Below are positions 8,315-18,582 of a stretch of DNA of 61,349 nucleotides, in pieces (the stretch's first letter is position 1; each line of letters opens with the position of its first letter). Where the stretch lies: IMG/VR virus record IMGVR_UViG_3300028383_000142, positions 1 to 61,349 of that record; one strand, written 5' to 3'. Below the pieces are notes generated by a model. It was not told the origin of the DNA. It made no database searches and was given only the letters and a program-made list of their open reading frames with translations. The stretch is from a virus. The translations under genes and the position numbers were made by a program.

Positions 8315-8653
8315 TTACGCCCTTGTCACACTTGGGACTATCTCGACTTGTCCTTCGATTAGTTTGTACGAGTCGCCGCCACCTTGATCGATAGCGTATA
8401 TATCGTACACATATCTACCCGATCGCATAACAGATGTTACTTCTGAATCGAGTGACACGGCAAAATACCCTGTCGATGGATCTATAACATGGATTTCAAA
8501 ATCGTATGCCGTCTCAGACATATATGTCCTGCGTATCTGTCCCCGCACATCAACACCACTAAAATCGACAGGATCCAGTCGTTCGGACGCAACTTCAAAC
8601 GTCGTATGGAAATCCGAACCTTGGTCGATGTAGATATTTGCGTATGTCGCCAT
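8315..8653 (-). CDS. Conserved T4-like tail-associated protein
   Basis: 112 residues. Layout is a beta-sandwich: YIDQGSDFHTTFEV at the start, VDVRGQIRRTYMS (about 33-45), GRYVYDIYAIDQG (about 79-91) and a closing EGQVEIVPSVTRA. This pattern recurs beside fibre genes in T4-like cyanophages with no known function. It opens the leftward fibre operon, with a late promoter box 26 bases upstream. Confidence 0.6.
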   Translation of the reverse strand: MATYANIYIDQGSDFHTTFEVASERLDPVDFSGVDVRGQIRRTYMSETAYDFEIHVIDPSTGYFAVSLDSEVTSVMRSGRYVYDIYAIDQGGGDSYKLIEGQVEIVPSVTRA

Positions 8654-8678
8654 TATAGATTCTTTCCTGTTTACCTAC

Positions 8679-8686
8679 TATTTATA
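8679..8686 (-). promoter_or_regulatory. T4-type late promoter box (leftward)
   Basis: Exact TATAAATA on the minus strand. Predicted start site about 8673 gives a leader of about 20 bases for the gene at 8653. Divergent from the rightward box 56 bases away. Confidence 0.75.
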
Positions 8687-8741
8687 AATCCAATGGATTC
8701 TGGATTCGTGTCCAAGAATAATGCAGCAATTCAGATCTATT

Positions 8742-8749
8742 TATAAATA
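8742..8749 (+). promoter_or_regulatory. T4-type late promoter box (rightward)
   Basis: Exact TATAAATA on the plus strand, with predicted start about 8755 and gene start at 8785. It serves the only plus-strand gene in the first 42 kb. Confidence 0.75.
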
Positions 8750-8784
8750 GATGCATAAGGTTTATAGCAGGAGTACAAACCCCA

Positions 8785-11154
8785 ATGGCTCGCATTTTTC
8801 GTAAGCGCGGTCTTCGGCGAGATCGCAATTTCTCTGATGTCTCGAACCCTGACACGGCCCTTAACAATCTTCTCGATGGGCTGGTCCAGCAGTCGGGTGA
8901 GCGTTTCGTATCCGCAGACTTGAATGTCATTCGAGGTCTTGCAGGAACGACGATGAGTAACGCTGACTTTCGGAATATCAACAATGCGGCGCTCAAGGGC
9001 CTTGACCCTACACAGCCGTCTGCCGTGTACACGCCACTTGTCACGCTACAGAATAGAATCGACGTGGCCGAATTCACGACCGGCGATCCCCAGTTTTTTG
9101 GGGGGAACAAACTGACGGCTCGGTACTACCTTAATGAGGTAGTGAACAATGAGGCAACAACATACGATACGATCGTAAATCAGGGAGATGCCCAGACGTT
9201 CCTAAATGATGATGGGGATCTAGTCACCTCTGAAACCTTCTGGGAGAACGGGCAGTTTACGTTCTTCTCAGATCTTCACCCGTCTCTTGACGATGGCCTT
9301 GGGTGCATTGAATGGACGGGGTACTTCCGCCCTTCGGTATCCGGGAGATATTTTTTCCGAATAGATTCAACTGGCCTGTACAGCTTTGAGTTTAATGCCC
9401 ACTCTGATGAAGTGATCCCGACTGCCGGATCATTTACGGCCAAAAAGGTTGTCCCCCTCCTTGAATCTGTCTCGGGGACATTCACTGACGGTTCTGATAC
9501 GATCGTCATCTCGAATGAAACCCAGTATGGCGAATCGGTTATCGACCAGATTGCCGAGGGAGATATCGTCTCTGGATCATTTGCTCCACTTGACGATCCG
9601 GAGAACAATCCGGTAACGGTAACGAATGTCAATTACTCGACCCGACAGGTCACGATCTCCGAGACACTCTCATCACCCCCTTCTACTGGGAGTGTCGATA
9701 TCATCTCACAGTTTGGGCAGAACAAGCGGCTGGGGTATACGACCTCTATTCTGGAACGGTATCAGGCATACCCGATCCGGATCAAGTTCCTCTGGATCGA
9801 TGGGTTTGGCGAACAGTACAACCCAACCGATGCTCAAACTAAGCAGTTTAATGTGTTTATCGACTCGCCGCTCGACACACTCTCGGAGTTTAACTACAAG
9901 TTCCTGTACTCCGAGGACTATAATAACCTGCCAGAAATCGGCTCAGAAGGTGCCGGTGATTTTTACAAATTCTTTGTCGAGCGTGTTCCCCCCGGTGGAA
10001 CTCGACTGATCCTGAATAACGATGGATCGATCGGGGCAGATACCGGCTTTTCAGGGTATAGAAACCTGTTGTCACGGGATACTGTCAATCTCCCGTACGA
10101 ACCGCCCCAGACATACTCGGATGCCGTATTCTCCAAGTCCCTTGACTTCTCGGTCGGCGGAATCACTCTCTCAACATCAAACACCGATGGTATTACGGTC
10201 GGGAATCTTCTCCTTGGCGATAATGTCGATCGGGGTACGATCGTCAGTGATGTGATTCAGAATCAGGCCGTATCACTGAACCAGCCGATCAACTCTGGGT
10301 CAAGCCCCCAGACATTCTATTTTGCTGATCATCAGGGACTCAAGGGGTATGTGGGTGGAGTAAGCAGTGATACGACAACATACCCCGATAAGATCCTTGG
10401 GGTAGATAAGACACTCTCTGATCAGTTTAGTGTCGGTGATATCGTTGTTGCGCCCGGAGCAACCAGTACATCCGGCGCATGGGCAAGAATCACTGATATC
10501 TCGGACTCCCAGACCGACCCGAGTAATTTCTTTTGGATCACCCTGTCAAAAAACCTTGACTCTGATATCCCGTCATCACCCCAAGACTTTTTTCTGGTCT
10601 ATTACTCCAGTAGCTTGGAGGATCGGTCACTCGATACATTCTGCTCTGATGCCGTTGCTGCCGAGACTACTGCCTTTGCATCGGCAGGTGCGTCAACCCT
10701 TCAGGTTGATACCACGGCAGCAAGAACATTTATGGGGGGAAGTGGAGTAATCTCGGTTGGCGACTATGTGTACTATGGGGACCGAATTCCCGACTCGACT
10801 ACCATCGTGTCAAAAACCGACACGGAAATCGAGTTGTCGAACCCCATCAATCAGGAGATACCTGCCGAACAGACTCTTGCTTTTTCGTCGGTCGACGAAG
10901 ACAAGGGTGTGTGCTTCAGGCCCCGCGACACCTCACCTCCGTTTATTGCTACCGAAGAAGGGCTTCGGACGACATCAACGTACCCAAACATGGTTGTCGG
11001 ATCAACGAACGGAGAACTCCGGTTTGGGAACCTATACTTGGGGAACTCGGCAGACGTATCTGGGGCAACTGGCTCAGAAGTCTCGGACTACCAAATTCCG
11101 ATCAAGGACATTGATGGAAATGAGTTCAAGATCCTGACCGTCAAGAGTCAGTAA
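8785..11154 (+). CDS. Virion structural protein with PA14-like domain
   Basis: 789 residues, ATG at 8785 with an AGGAG site upstream. Residues about 1-110 (NPDTALNNLLDGL, SADLNVIRGL, YTPLVTLQNRI) resemble the N-termini of two neighbouring structural proteins, so probably a shared baseplate- or tail-anchoring segment. Residues about 150-330 match a PA14 layout (ENGQFTFFSDLHPS, IEWTGYFRPSVSGRYFFRID, then YPIRIKFLWIDGFGE), a carbohydrate-binding beta-barrel. The remainder is repeats with 'GDIV...T.V' turns. It runs against the flanking genes, and its last 14 bases overlap the end of the minus-strand gene at 11141. Role inferred as adhesin. Confidence 0.65.
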   Translation: MARIFRKRGLRRDRNFSDVSNPDTALNNLLDGLVQQSGERFVSADLNVIRGLAGTTMSNADFRNINNAALKGLDPTQPSAVYTPLVTLQNRIDVAEFTTGDPQFFGGNKLTARYYLNEVVNNEATTYDTIVNQGDAQTFLNDDGDLVTSETFWENGQFTFFSDLHPSLDDGLGCIEWTGYFRPSVSGRYFFRIDSTGLYSFEFNAHSDEVIPTAGSFTAKKVVPLLESVSGTFTDGSDTIVISNETQYGESVIDQIAEGDIVSGSFAPLDDPENNPVTVTNVNYSTRQVTISETLSSPPSTGSVDIISQFGQNKRLGYTTSILERYQAYPIRIKFLWIDGFGEQYNPTDAQTKQFNVFIDSPLDTLSEFNYKFLYSEDYNNLPEIGSEGAGDFYKFFVERVPPGGTRLILNNDGSIGADTGFSGYRNLLSRDTVNLPYEPPQTYSDAVFSKSLDFSVGGITLSTSNTDGITVGNLLLGDNVDRGTIVSDVIQNQAVSLNQPINSGSSPQTFYFADHQGLKGYVGGVSSDTTTYPDKILGVDKTLSDQFSVGDIVVAPGATSTSGAWARITDISDSQTDPSNFFWITLSKNLDSDIPSSPQDFFLVYYSSSLEDRSLDTFCSDAVAAETTAFASAGASTLQVDTTAARTFMGGSGVISVGDYVYYGDRIPDSTTIVSKTDTEIELSNPINQEIPAEQTLAFSSVDEDKGVCFRPRDTSPPFIATEEGLRTTSTYPNMVVGSTNGELRFGNLYLGNSADVSGATGSEVSDYQIPIKDIDGNEFKILTVKSQ

Positions 11155-12196
11155 GGAGAACAAAGTATACAACACCGTCGACGGTCACGGGGATCTTGTG
11201 GGTAAAGTCAGTGCCACTGATGCTCGCATAATCTGATACACCCAGACCGTCTACCTCCAAGGACCCCTCGAACCGAAGGTCCCCGATATTGACCTGTGAC
11301 GACGGGGTCTCAAGCGACGATGTACTCGACACCTCTTCCCACGGATTGCCAAGGGTCGAGAATGCCCGAGCCTTCTGAATAGAATCAAGGGGAGAAAATG
11401 GATCGGTGATAAAGATGCCGGGGACAGTCGGGTTGTCTAGATCATTGTCCGAGGTCAGGGCATTTGCCGGGTCACCAATTCGGAGAGCACCGCGCAACCG
11501 GATATTGTCGTCTGTCGAAATTGACCGAGACACTGAATACTTGCGACGGCGTTTGAAATTGGCCTGTGATATGTTCTCTTCGATCCTCAGAAGTTCAGAG
11601 TTAAAATCCCCTGACACACCGTACGAAAAGAAATTCCTTCCACCTAAAGTAGCAACGCCAAGATTATCGGGCGAGTTATTGATCTCAGGTGTTGCAATGT
11701 TCAGGAGATTTGTCTGACTCACCGAATCGTCCCGGATAAACCGAACGATCATCGAATCGATGCCCGACAAGTCGAGGGGATTTACACCCACGTCGGTTGC
11801 CAGTCCAAACGCTCTCTGTGATTCAAACTCACCAAGTCCAAACTCAAAGTCCACGACGATATACTCGACAAACTCAGGAGTTCCGTCTACATTTCGGGCC
11901 ACGACCTCAGACGTGTTTGGATTCACGACCTCGATGTTCACGCGGTCACCGTTCGTAAAGGTAAATGGGACTGTCCGAGGGAACAGGAATCGCCTGTCTG
12001 ACGCACCACCCGACGAATCAATAATCCCACCCCCTTCACCAGAGGGATCAAATGTCAGGGCCGATGTGTTCTCAAGATTGTTGACAAACAGAGATATATC
12101 TTCATCGATCCCCGGACCCGCGAGATTGATAAGGGACTGGTTATCCTGAAGAGGTTCGGCCAAATTGGTTGCGCGTTCAAGACCTCGGTATGCCAT
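11141..12196 (-). CDS. Virion structural protein of unknown function
   Basis: 351 residues, beta-rich, no cysteine and no membrane segment. The N-terminus (MAYRGLERATNLAEPLQDNQ) and the C-terminal part (YASISGTDFTHKIPVTVDGV then YFVLLTDS) resemble proteins sitting next to PA14 and wedge-like proteins in marine T4-like phages. The C-terminal piece is similar in style to THKIKVTLDGEEYEML in the LRR protein upstream and to the IPIKDIDGNEFKILTVKSQ end of the PA14 protein, so these three genes may share a small domain. Converges on the plus-strand gene. Confidence 0.55.
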   Translation of the reverse strand: MAYRGLERATNLAEPLQDNQSLINLAGPGIDEDISLFVNNLENTSALTFDPSGEGGGIIDSSGGASDRRFLFPRTVPFTFTNGDRVNIEVVNPNTSEVVARNVDGTPEFVEYIVVDFEFGLGEFESQRAFGLATDVGVNPLDLSGIDSMIVRFIRDDSVSQTNLLNIATPEINNSPDNLGVATLGGRNFFSYGVSGDFNSELLRIEENISQANFKRRRKYSVSRSISTDDNIRLRGALRIGDPANALTSDNDLDNPTVPGIFITDPFSPLDSIQKARAFSTLGNPWEEVSSTSSLETPSSQVNIGDLRFEGSLEVDGLGVSDYASISGTDFTHKIPVTVDGVVYFVLLTDS

Positions 12197-12202
12197 ACTT
12201 GT

Positions 12203-14719
12203 TTATCCGTCCACACCTATGATAGACCATCCACCCGATCGAAGATTTTCGATGTATGTGCGGATCGTATTCTCGATATTGTTACCACCGTCGAGTGTCG
12301 ACCGTGGGTTGTAGTTTGGTGCGCCACTCTGCCCGCGCAGGTTCACGTACACACGCGTTATCCGCGTACGCTCGTACAGGGTGTGCAGGTCAGTGATAAT
12401 AGAGTTCAGGTCCGTCTCTGTCAGGTCATTGTTCGCAATATCAATCCGCTGGATACTCGTGAGTCCGACAAAAGATCCGACCGTATACCCGTTGAACGAA
12501 CAGTTGTACAGATAAACTCTCCGCAGAGACGAAGACGAATCAGTCAGGTTCGGGATAGATCCGGATAACTGCGAGTTGTTCTGAAGATACAGGTACTGAA
12601 GCGCAGGGAGTGAATTGAACCCAACAAAATTACTCAGTTCATTGTTGCTCAGGTTGATGAGCCGAAGATTCAGACGGTTCGAGTATTCAGGGACACCACC
12701 AGACAGACGATTCCCCGACAGGTCGATCGAACTGATCTGATCGTTGGTCGTAAACTGGGGTACTGGCCCCGAGAAGTTGTTGTTCGGGAGTGAAAACTCA
12801 CGAAGCGACGGGCAACTCGACATATCTGGAAGCGTGATTGTCGGGTCATCTCCACCAGTTCGGCCACCCGATTCCCAGTACAGGGTGCGAAGCGATGACA
12901 TGTTTCGGAACGTGCCATCTTCAAACCCCTTCTCGCTCAACAGGTTGTCACTCCGCACCGAGAACGATGTCAAGGTACTCCGACAGTCATTAAATGTATC
13001 TCGAAACAGGACAAACTCATCCCCATTGGGGTATCCATGCTCACCATTCGGTGGTCGACCACCCGTAAGTCCTGAAGCCGGGGTTGCCGAAAAGGATCGA
13101 AGACCACTATTTCCCTTGAACTTGGGGATAAACCCCGAAACACCCGATCCAGAGATATTGAGTGACGAAAGTGACGGGCACCCGAGCAGCTTGTATGTCC
13201 CTTCCTGTGTATCATTCGTATAGAACGATGCCGATGCCGTGTCTGTTAGTGACAGGGACGACAACTCAGTTTTGTTTTGCAGGTTCGGGAGCCTGAGATT
13301 TGTGTTCGATATATCAACCGTCTGGATTGTATCGGACGCGAGTCCGATGGTCTCGAAGTCCGGGTCCGAAAGGCCACCGTTTCCAGATACGTCAAACCTG
13401 ATCAGGTTTGGCAACTGGAGGACACCATTCGGGGGAATCGAGCGAAAATCATTGCCCTCGACCAGATACTCCTGACACGTGTCTGGTACCGTCGGAAGAT
13501 ACCCGTCTGGATCATTATTATCGGGTCCAAAGTACGCGCCCCCTGAACGGGACAGGTTAAGTACCGTCAGGTTCGGGAGCCTTTCTTCGATAACCGATGT
13601 AAACCCAGACGAATTCATCTCACTTTCAATTGACCCAAAGAACGTACCATGCATCGCCAACTGAGACACCGTCGACGGAATCCGTGATGCCACCGCACTA
13701 CTGAACTTGCGAAGCCCTTCGTCACCAGATAGGTACAGAGGATTTCTTGATATGTCCAACTGGTTGAGCGTTGGGGCAAACGTCGAGATATCTGGCATCT
13801 CCTTGAAGTCATTGAACCGGATATCCAAGACGTTCAGTGACGGTAGTGTTGTCGATGGAAGATCTTCCATTGTCACGTTGGGGAGAGACAGGACAGTCAG
13901 GTTATCGGGTGGGTAATAAATCTCGATATCCCGTTCAGCCGCATTCACTGATCGATAGTTCAACTCTGCGGAAGTCAACTGGCCGATATTCTCAAAGGAC
14001 TGGACATCGATTGGATCGTTGATATTAACAACTCGCCATGATGAGCGGAGGCCATTGATATTCGTGAACTGAATCTGCCCGTCAAACCGGCGAAAATACC
14101 CACGAAATCGGAGTGGGATACCCTTCATGGCGAGCATCTCATACTCTTCCCCATCAAGGGTAACTTTGATCTTGTGGGTCGGGATCTCTGAGTCAAACAG
14201 ACGTTCTTCGGCCCGCACACCAAACCGCAGATTGTCGACCACTAGCTTGCCACCCGAGATCACCTTGACCTCGGCACCATAGAAAATAGGATCGGTATCG
14301 GCAGGTGGATTGGTGACCGTCGACCATGACGATATCCGTGAGGTGGAAATATCGAGGATATCAATCCCATCATTTGTTTCGTTGACATCACGGTACCGGA
14401 TAGCCGATCCACCAACTCCACCATTCACATTCAGGTTTCCCCGAAGAGTAATGTCTGTACCCGGTGATTCTTCAAGAAGTCCATCGTACTGTGAGGTATC
14501 GGCCCTGAGTCGATCGATCGTCTCGTAGATATTGCCCTGAAGACGTGAGATGGCCTGCAAGTCAAAGCGGGTTGCCCCGTCAACCGACGCAGACCCACGT
14601 ATGATATCAAGATCCTGTGGATTCAGGTTGATATTCAAAAGCGCCTGTGTCTGATCAATCACGTCCGAGAGATTTGAGTCTACTCTCAGACCATAAAATA
14701 CCGGTACCTCAAAAGCCAT
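12203..14719 (-). CDS. Large virion protein with leucine-rich repeats
   Basis: 838 residues. Residues 1-100 (FYGLRVDSNLSDVIDQTQAL, LNPQDLDIIRG) share the anchor style of the plus-strand PA14 protein. Residues about 180-230 hold THKIKVTLDGEEYEML. From about 260 to 800 the protein is LRRs of irregular length: LPSLNVLDIRFNDF, LPNLTVLNLSRSG, LPNLIRFDVSGNG, ISSIDLSGNRL, LRLINLSNNEL, LQYLYLQNNSQ, more plant- or SDS22-like than the repeats in the 594-residue protein. LRRs are uncommon in phage virions, and two different arrays in one phage stand out. Probably a protein- or glycan-binding adhesin. Confidence 0.7.
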   Translation of the reverse strand: MAFEVPVFYGLRVDSNLSDVIDQTQALLNINLNPQDLDIIRGSASVDGATRFDLQAISRLQGNIYETIDRLRADTSQYDGLLEESPGTDITLRGNLNVNGGVGGSAIRYRDVNETNDGIDILDISTSRISSWSTVTNPPADTDPIFYGAEVKVISGGKLVVDNLRFGVRAEERLFDSEIPTHKIKVTLDGEEYEMLAMKGIPLRFRGYFRRFDGQIQFTNINGLRSSWRVVNINDPIDVQSFENIGQLTSAELNYRSVNAAERDIEIYYPPDNLTVLSLPNVTMEDLPSTTLPSLNVLDIRFNDFKEMPDISTFAPTLNQLDISRNPLYLSGDEGLRKFSSAVASRIPSTVSQLAMHGTFFGSIESEMNSSGFTSVIEERLPNLTVLNLSRSGGAYFGPDNNDPDGYLPTVPDTCQEYLVEGNDFRSIPPNGVLQLPNLIRFDVSGNGGLSDPDFETIGLASDTIQTVDISNTNLRLPNLQNKTELSSLSLTDTASASFYTNDTQEGTYKLLGCPSLSSLNISGSGVSGFIPKFKGNSGLRSFSATPASGLTGGRPPNGEHGYPNGDEFVLFRDTFNDCRSTLTSFSVRSDNLLSEKGFEDGTFRNMSSLRTLYWESGGRTGGDDPTITLPDMSSCPSLREFSLPNNNFSGPVPQFTTNDQISSIDLSGNRLSGGVPEYSNRLNLRLINLSNNELSNFVGFNSLPALQYLYLQNNSQLSGSIPNLTDSSSSLRRVYLYNCSFNGYTVGSFVGLTSIQRIDIANNDLTETDLNSIITDLHTLYERTRITRVYVNLRGQSGAPNYNPRSTLDGGNNIENTIRTYIENLRSGGWSIIGVDG

Positions 14720-17700
14720 TACTGCTCCACTGTATTCAGGGTAATCTGAACTTCGCCGCTCGCTGCATCGATTGGCTCGGCGACAAAGAACGTGGCCTCT
14801 GTATTTAGGAGATCCGGGATAATAGCCTCGCGGTCAAAGTTATACACGCCAGTCAGATCAAACGAAATAGTTTCACTCTTCCCGACATAGAAAGAGTCCT
14901 TGAATTGGAGTGGCCGAAGTCTCTGGGCACACTGAGTATCGATCTGTGCGGCGTCTAACTGATTTTTACCGACAAAACTGGTCGGTGCCAGATCCGGAAC
15001 TGCCCGACCACCCGACGTATCGGTACTCATGCCACCCGACGTAACCCAGCTTGGTGTGAGCGTTGTAGATGTGTCGCCGATCTGTTCTTTCAGGGAAATT
15101 GAGTTGATCGCCGAGTTATCCCGCATCTTGACAAAGGCATACAGGGGGTATGGGTTAAACTGGAACACCTTCGTCACATCAACACCCCGAGCCGTAAAAC
15201 GGATCGGAGTAAATTCGATGTCCTCGGAATCTCCTGCCGAATAACCGGCTGGGAACCCTGAGATACTTGCATACCCTGCCTCGGTACCCGGTTCGGTTTC
15301 GTACCGAGTCTCTTCAGACGTAAGAGTGACTCCAGTACCCACTCCATCGATCCCAATTTCACCGCCCTGTATGCTTCCTTGTGGGAAGAACGTCCCCGGA
15401 TCAAGCTCCAGATAAACGAATCCGTCGACCTGACCAGTCTCGGGATTCACGTCCCGGAAAGTACCCCGGCGGACAAGCGGCTCCTGAACAAACACCCGTG
15501 CGACAGAGCAATCACCTGTCTTGTCGGTAGAGTCTTCGGTCGGTGGCCGTGGGATTCGATCGTCAATTTCAAAAATCGAATTCCCAGAATAATTAGTCTC
15601 CCCGGTATCGCGCCCCAGACGGTCACGTGACGTAGTTGACTGGGTGTACTCACCAAACAGTGCATCGTCCTCTGTGATATCTTCCCGCGTCTCGCCGCCG
15701 GGGAACTCAAATCTCAAGACACCGTTATCATCAAACGGCCTCTTGTCCGTAACACCAACCATAAACTCGGCAAATGCCGCATCGTCTCGTGGTTGGGGGT
15801 TCAGAAACTGGATATCGATCTGTGATCCGTACAGTGGTCTAACCGAACCGGCAATCGCGTCAGAGAACCGAGAAATTCTCATCTGATCAGGATACGCACC
15901 CCCACCGGTATCGGCCACATAATCAAACAGATTCCTCAGTGACCCATCTCCCAGAACCACGATGCCACCCGAGTCAAACCCCGATGATGGATTCGTGTCA
16001 ATCGAAGTTGAGGTGATAGTATCCTTGGTATACCCGCGCTGAACAATACGCTTGAGGTTGGCGTTCCTGTACCCGATGATCGTTTCGCCAGATGTAATGG
16101 CACTGTCTTCATCAACTTCCAGATACGTGGAGTATATGCCATCGACGATGATCTTGGAGTCGTTGTCCTGTAGCTGGAACAACTCATTCTGTGGATCAGT
16201 CGGGTTCGTGATATTCGGATTGATCTCGATCGACGAAAGTGTATCGTCAAGGAAACGGAAATTGGCAAGCCGTCCAGATTCAGATGATTTGAGGCCCAGA
16301 TTGTAGTTGTGGCCAAACCCCGGACATGCTCGGCATTTGCCAACGCGAACCTGTGCTGCTTCGGACGAAGTGACGTTCACGGTCCTTGGGAGAATTGTTT
16401 TCTTGTTGGGTTTCGAGTACCCACTCTGATTGATGATATCGCTCTTGGGGTACACGCCCATCAGGGATGTGAGTGACCCAGAACTGATCGAACGAATATC
16501 CGAGAGATACGAATTCGGTGTCAGGGTGCCTTCATCACCACCATCGATATAGCAGGATGCACCGTACTTGTACACAAACTGTGGTGACCGAATCCGCGAA
16601 GTGTCATTGATACTCAGGGCATACCGGAATCTGAAGTTTGGATCTTCGAGGCATGGCTGACCCAGTTTATTCTCGATGACCAAGGTGTGGACATGAACCC
16701 ACCGAGCCTCACCATTCTTGACCGGGACATACACATAAAACTTCGCACCAATGGCACCGTACCATGAGAACTCGATCTTGTACATCGTCACTTCATCAGG
16801 GACAAGAAGATACCCGGACGGACCGTTACCATTGAGTGGATCAATATTCCAGTTGTCTCGACTGATCTCGATGGTATAGTACTCATGGGCCTCGCCGGTG
16901 TCGGGGTCGGTATCATACGGGTCCCCAGACGGTTTGAGTTCCTGCCCAAAGGTAGGATCGAGACCCTGATCTTCGAGCACCTGTGTTTCAAGGGGGATCG
17001 TCGAGCGTCGAACAATCGATACGGTCGAACCACGAAGCTGAAACACATACTGATCAGTCGGGTTGGTAATACCCCACTCGATGATATTGGCGTTTGACCC
17101 CGAATCAGAGGATGCCTTGACGCCAAAGGTAAAACCCGAAATTCGTCCCGGCTGATACCGGTATGTTTCCTTGGACTGAAGGTACGCAAACTCAGACTGA
17201 CTGGCCGAGTAACCCGGACGGGTCGACGAAAAGAGAGGTGTTGATCCAGTGATTTCATTGATCTCGGCAGGGTCGATCTGGTTGAACACCGATGAAGGAT
17301 CGGAAAGGATACCATCATTGATGTCGACCCATGTACGAGTCCACCTGTCAATTAACCCAAACCCCTCAGACTCACTGATCCCACCAAGGAATGTAGTGTC
17401 ATTATTACTATCGAGGGTCACCTTCTCTGGATCAAGAAACCGATCCTTGAAGTCGGGACCATACTTCGTGACATTTTCCGACGAACCAAAGTAATCGTAC
17501 AGGATATTCCCAAGGCGAATAAAGTTACTGTACTCATTGTACAGATCCTCATTATAAAGACCCTGATTTGCATATCGTGGCCCAAAGGGGTACGAGTACG
17601 GGACAGGAAACGCACCCAGTTCGAGTGCCTGCTGATCGATCTGCTCGCGGAACCTAGCACCAAAATGAGGGCCATAGAGTTCTGATTCCCGAGAATCCCA

Positions 17701-18564
17701 TAGGCCAAAGCTTGCCCCACCTCCCTCACTGAATACTTCCCAGTTGTCTTCATCAAGCCCAAGGGTCGAGACATCGGCAAACAGAGAGAGTTGCTGTTCG
17801 GCCCTTGGCACCCCGAGAAGTGAAGTCGATGTCTCGGTTGTCGATGGAAATCGCTCAGAGATACGAACTGATGGCGCACCCGGAGTGGTTACCGACGGAA
17901 GGGCAACGGATGTGGCATTTGCCTTGTTGGCTACCTCAGAGACGGCAACCTCGGTGTCGGTAATAAGTTCAAACCCAACATCGTCGACAAGCTGCTGTCC
18001 CGACACGATGTCAAACAAAGGGAGTTCGTCGGTTATCGTCGGGACAGGATGCTTGGAGAATGAAAACTTCTTGCCATTGACTGCATTCTGAAACTTATCA
18101 AAGGTGAGCCACTCAAGATACCCAAGGGGAGATGCAAGGGGTTTCGAGAGTTTGACGATCGTGTATCGACCATCAATCTCGGTGCCAAGCACCTTGGTAG
18201 AATCTTCAATACCACCATTCGACGCAGAAAATACTTTCTGCCCGGCCTTGATGGCATGTGACGTATCAACAACACCCGATGCAAAGTCTGCTACCTTAGA
18301 TGTATCTGTCTGGACAAGGCCAACCGGATCACCAGAGGTCTGTACCTTACTGTTCCCATCAGAGTCAAGGAACATGTTATTGATGTCGACGATCATGGCC
18401 GACACTTCCTGAGTCAGGGGAAGCGACAGCCCGGTAATATCAGATGTCGAGGCATCGTTTTCATAAACGGCCTCAAGCGGGTTGAGGGGCGTGTACCGAG
18501 GAATGTAAATCTCGGTAGCCCCTGCCTCCGCTTCGACATAATTCAGGGTATTGATGTACGCCAT
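14719..18564 (-). CDS. Very large virion structural protein, paralogue of the next gene
   Basis: 1281 residues. Residues 55-80 carry the LamG-opening motif NNMFLDSDGNSKVQTSGDPV. The centre shares several blocks with the adjacent 1000-residue protein: SLLGVPRAEQQLSLFADVST, YRYQPGRISGFTFGVK, KIEFSWYGAIGAKFYVYVPV with NGEARWV, KYGASCYIDGGDEGT. One Cys pair (CRAC, about residue 755) precedes a beta-rich C-terminus. Related proteins are found as large tail or fibre-like virion proteins in T4-like cyanophages. The order of shared blocks indicates an old tandem duplication followed by divergence. Exact place in the virion is unknown. Confidence 0.65.
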   Translation of the reverse strand: MAYINTLNYVEAEAGATEIYIPRYTPLNPLEAVYENDASTSDITGLSLPLTQEVSAMIVDINNMFLDSDGNSKVQTSGDPVGLVQTDTSKVADFASGVVDTSHAIKAGQKVFSASNGGIEDSTKVLGTEIDGRYTIVKLSKPLASPLGYLEWLTFDKFQNAVNGKKFSFSKHPVPTITDELPLFDIVSGQQLVDDVGFELITDTEVAVSEVANKANATSVALPSVTTPGAPSVRISERFPSTTETSTSLLGVPRAEQQLSLFADVSTLGLDEDNWEVFSEGGGASFGLWDSRESELYGPHFGARFREQIDQQALELGAFPVPYSYPFGPRYANQGLYNEDLYNEYSNFIRLGNILYDYFGSSENVTKYGPDFKDRFLDPEKVTLDSNNDTTFLGGISESEGFGLIDRWTRTWVDINDGILSDPSSVFNQIDPAEINEITGSTPLFSSTRPGYSASQSEFAYLQSKETYRYQPGRISGFTFGVKASSDSGSNANIIEWGITNPTDQYVFQLRGSTVSIVRRSTIPLETQVLEDQGLDPTFGQELKPSGDPYDTDPDTGEAHEYYTIEISRDNWNIDPLNGNGPSGYLLVPDEVTMYKIEFSWYGAIGAKFYVYVPVKNGEARWVHVHTLVIENKLGQPCLEDPNFRFRYALSINDTSRIRSPQFVYKYGASCYIDGGDEGTLTPNSYLSDIRSISSGSLTSLMGVYPKSDIINQSGYSKPNKKTILPRTVNVTSSEAAQVRVGKCRACPGFGHNYNLGLKSSESGRLANFRFLDDTLSSIEINPNITNPTDPQNELFQLQDNDSKIIVDGIYSTYLEVDEDSAITSGETIIGYRNANLKRIVQRGYTKDTITSTSIDTNPSSGFDSGGIVVLGDGSLRNLFDYVADTGGGAYPDQMRISRFSDAIAGSVRPLYGSQIDIQFLNPQPRDDAAFAEFMVGVTDKRPFDDNGVLRFEFPGGETREDITEDDALFGEYTQSTTSRDRLGRDTGETNYSGNSIFEIDDRIPRPPTEDSTDKTGDCSVARVFVQEPLVRRGTFRDVNPETGQVDGFVYLELDPGTFFPQGSIQGGEIGIDGVGTGVTLTSEETRYETEPGTEAGYASISGFPAGYSAGDSEDIEFTPIRFTARGVDVTKVFQFNPYPLYAFVKMRDNSAINSISLKEQIGDTSTTLTPSWVTSGGMSTDTSGGRAVPDLAPTSFVGKNQLDAAQIDTQCAQRLRPLQFKDSFYVGKSETISFDLTGVYNFDREAIIPDLLNTEATFFVAEPIDAASGEVQITLNTVEQ

Positions 18565-18582
18565 ACTAGCCTGCTATTGTTA

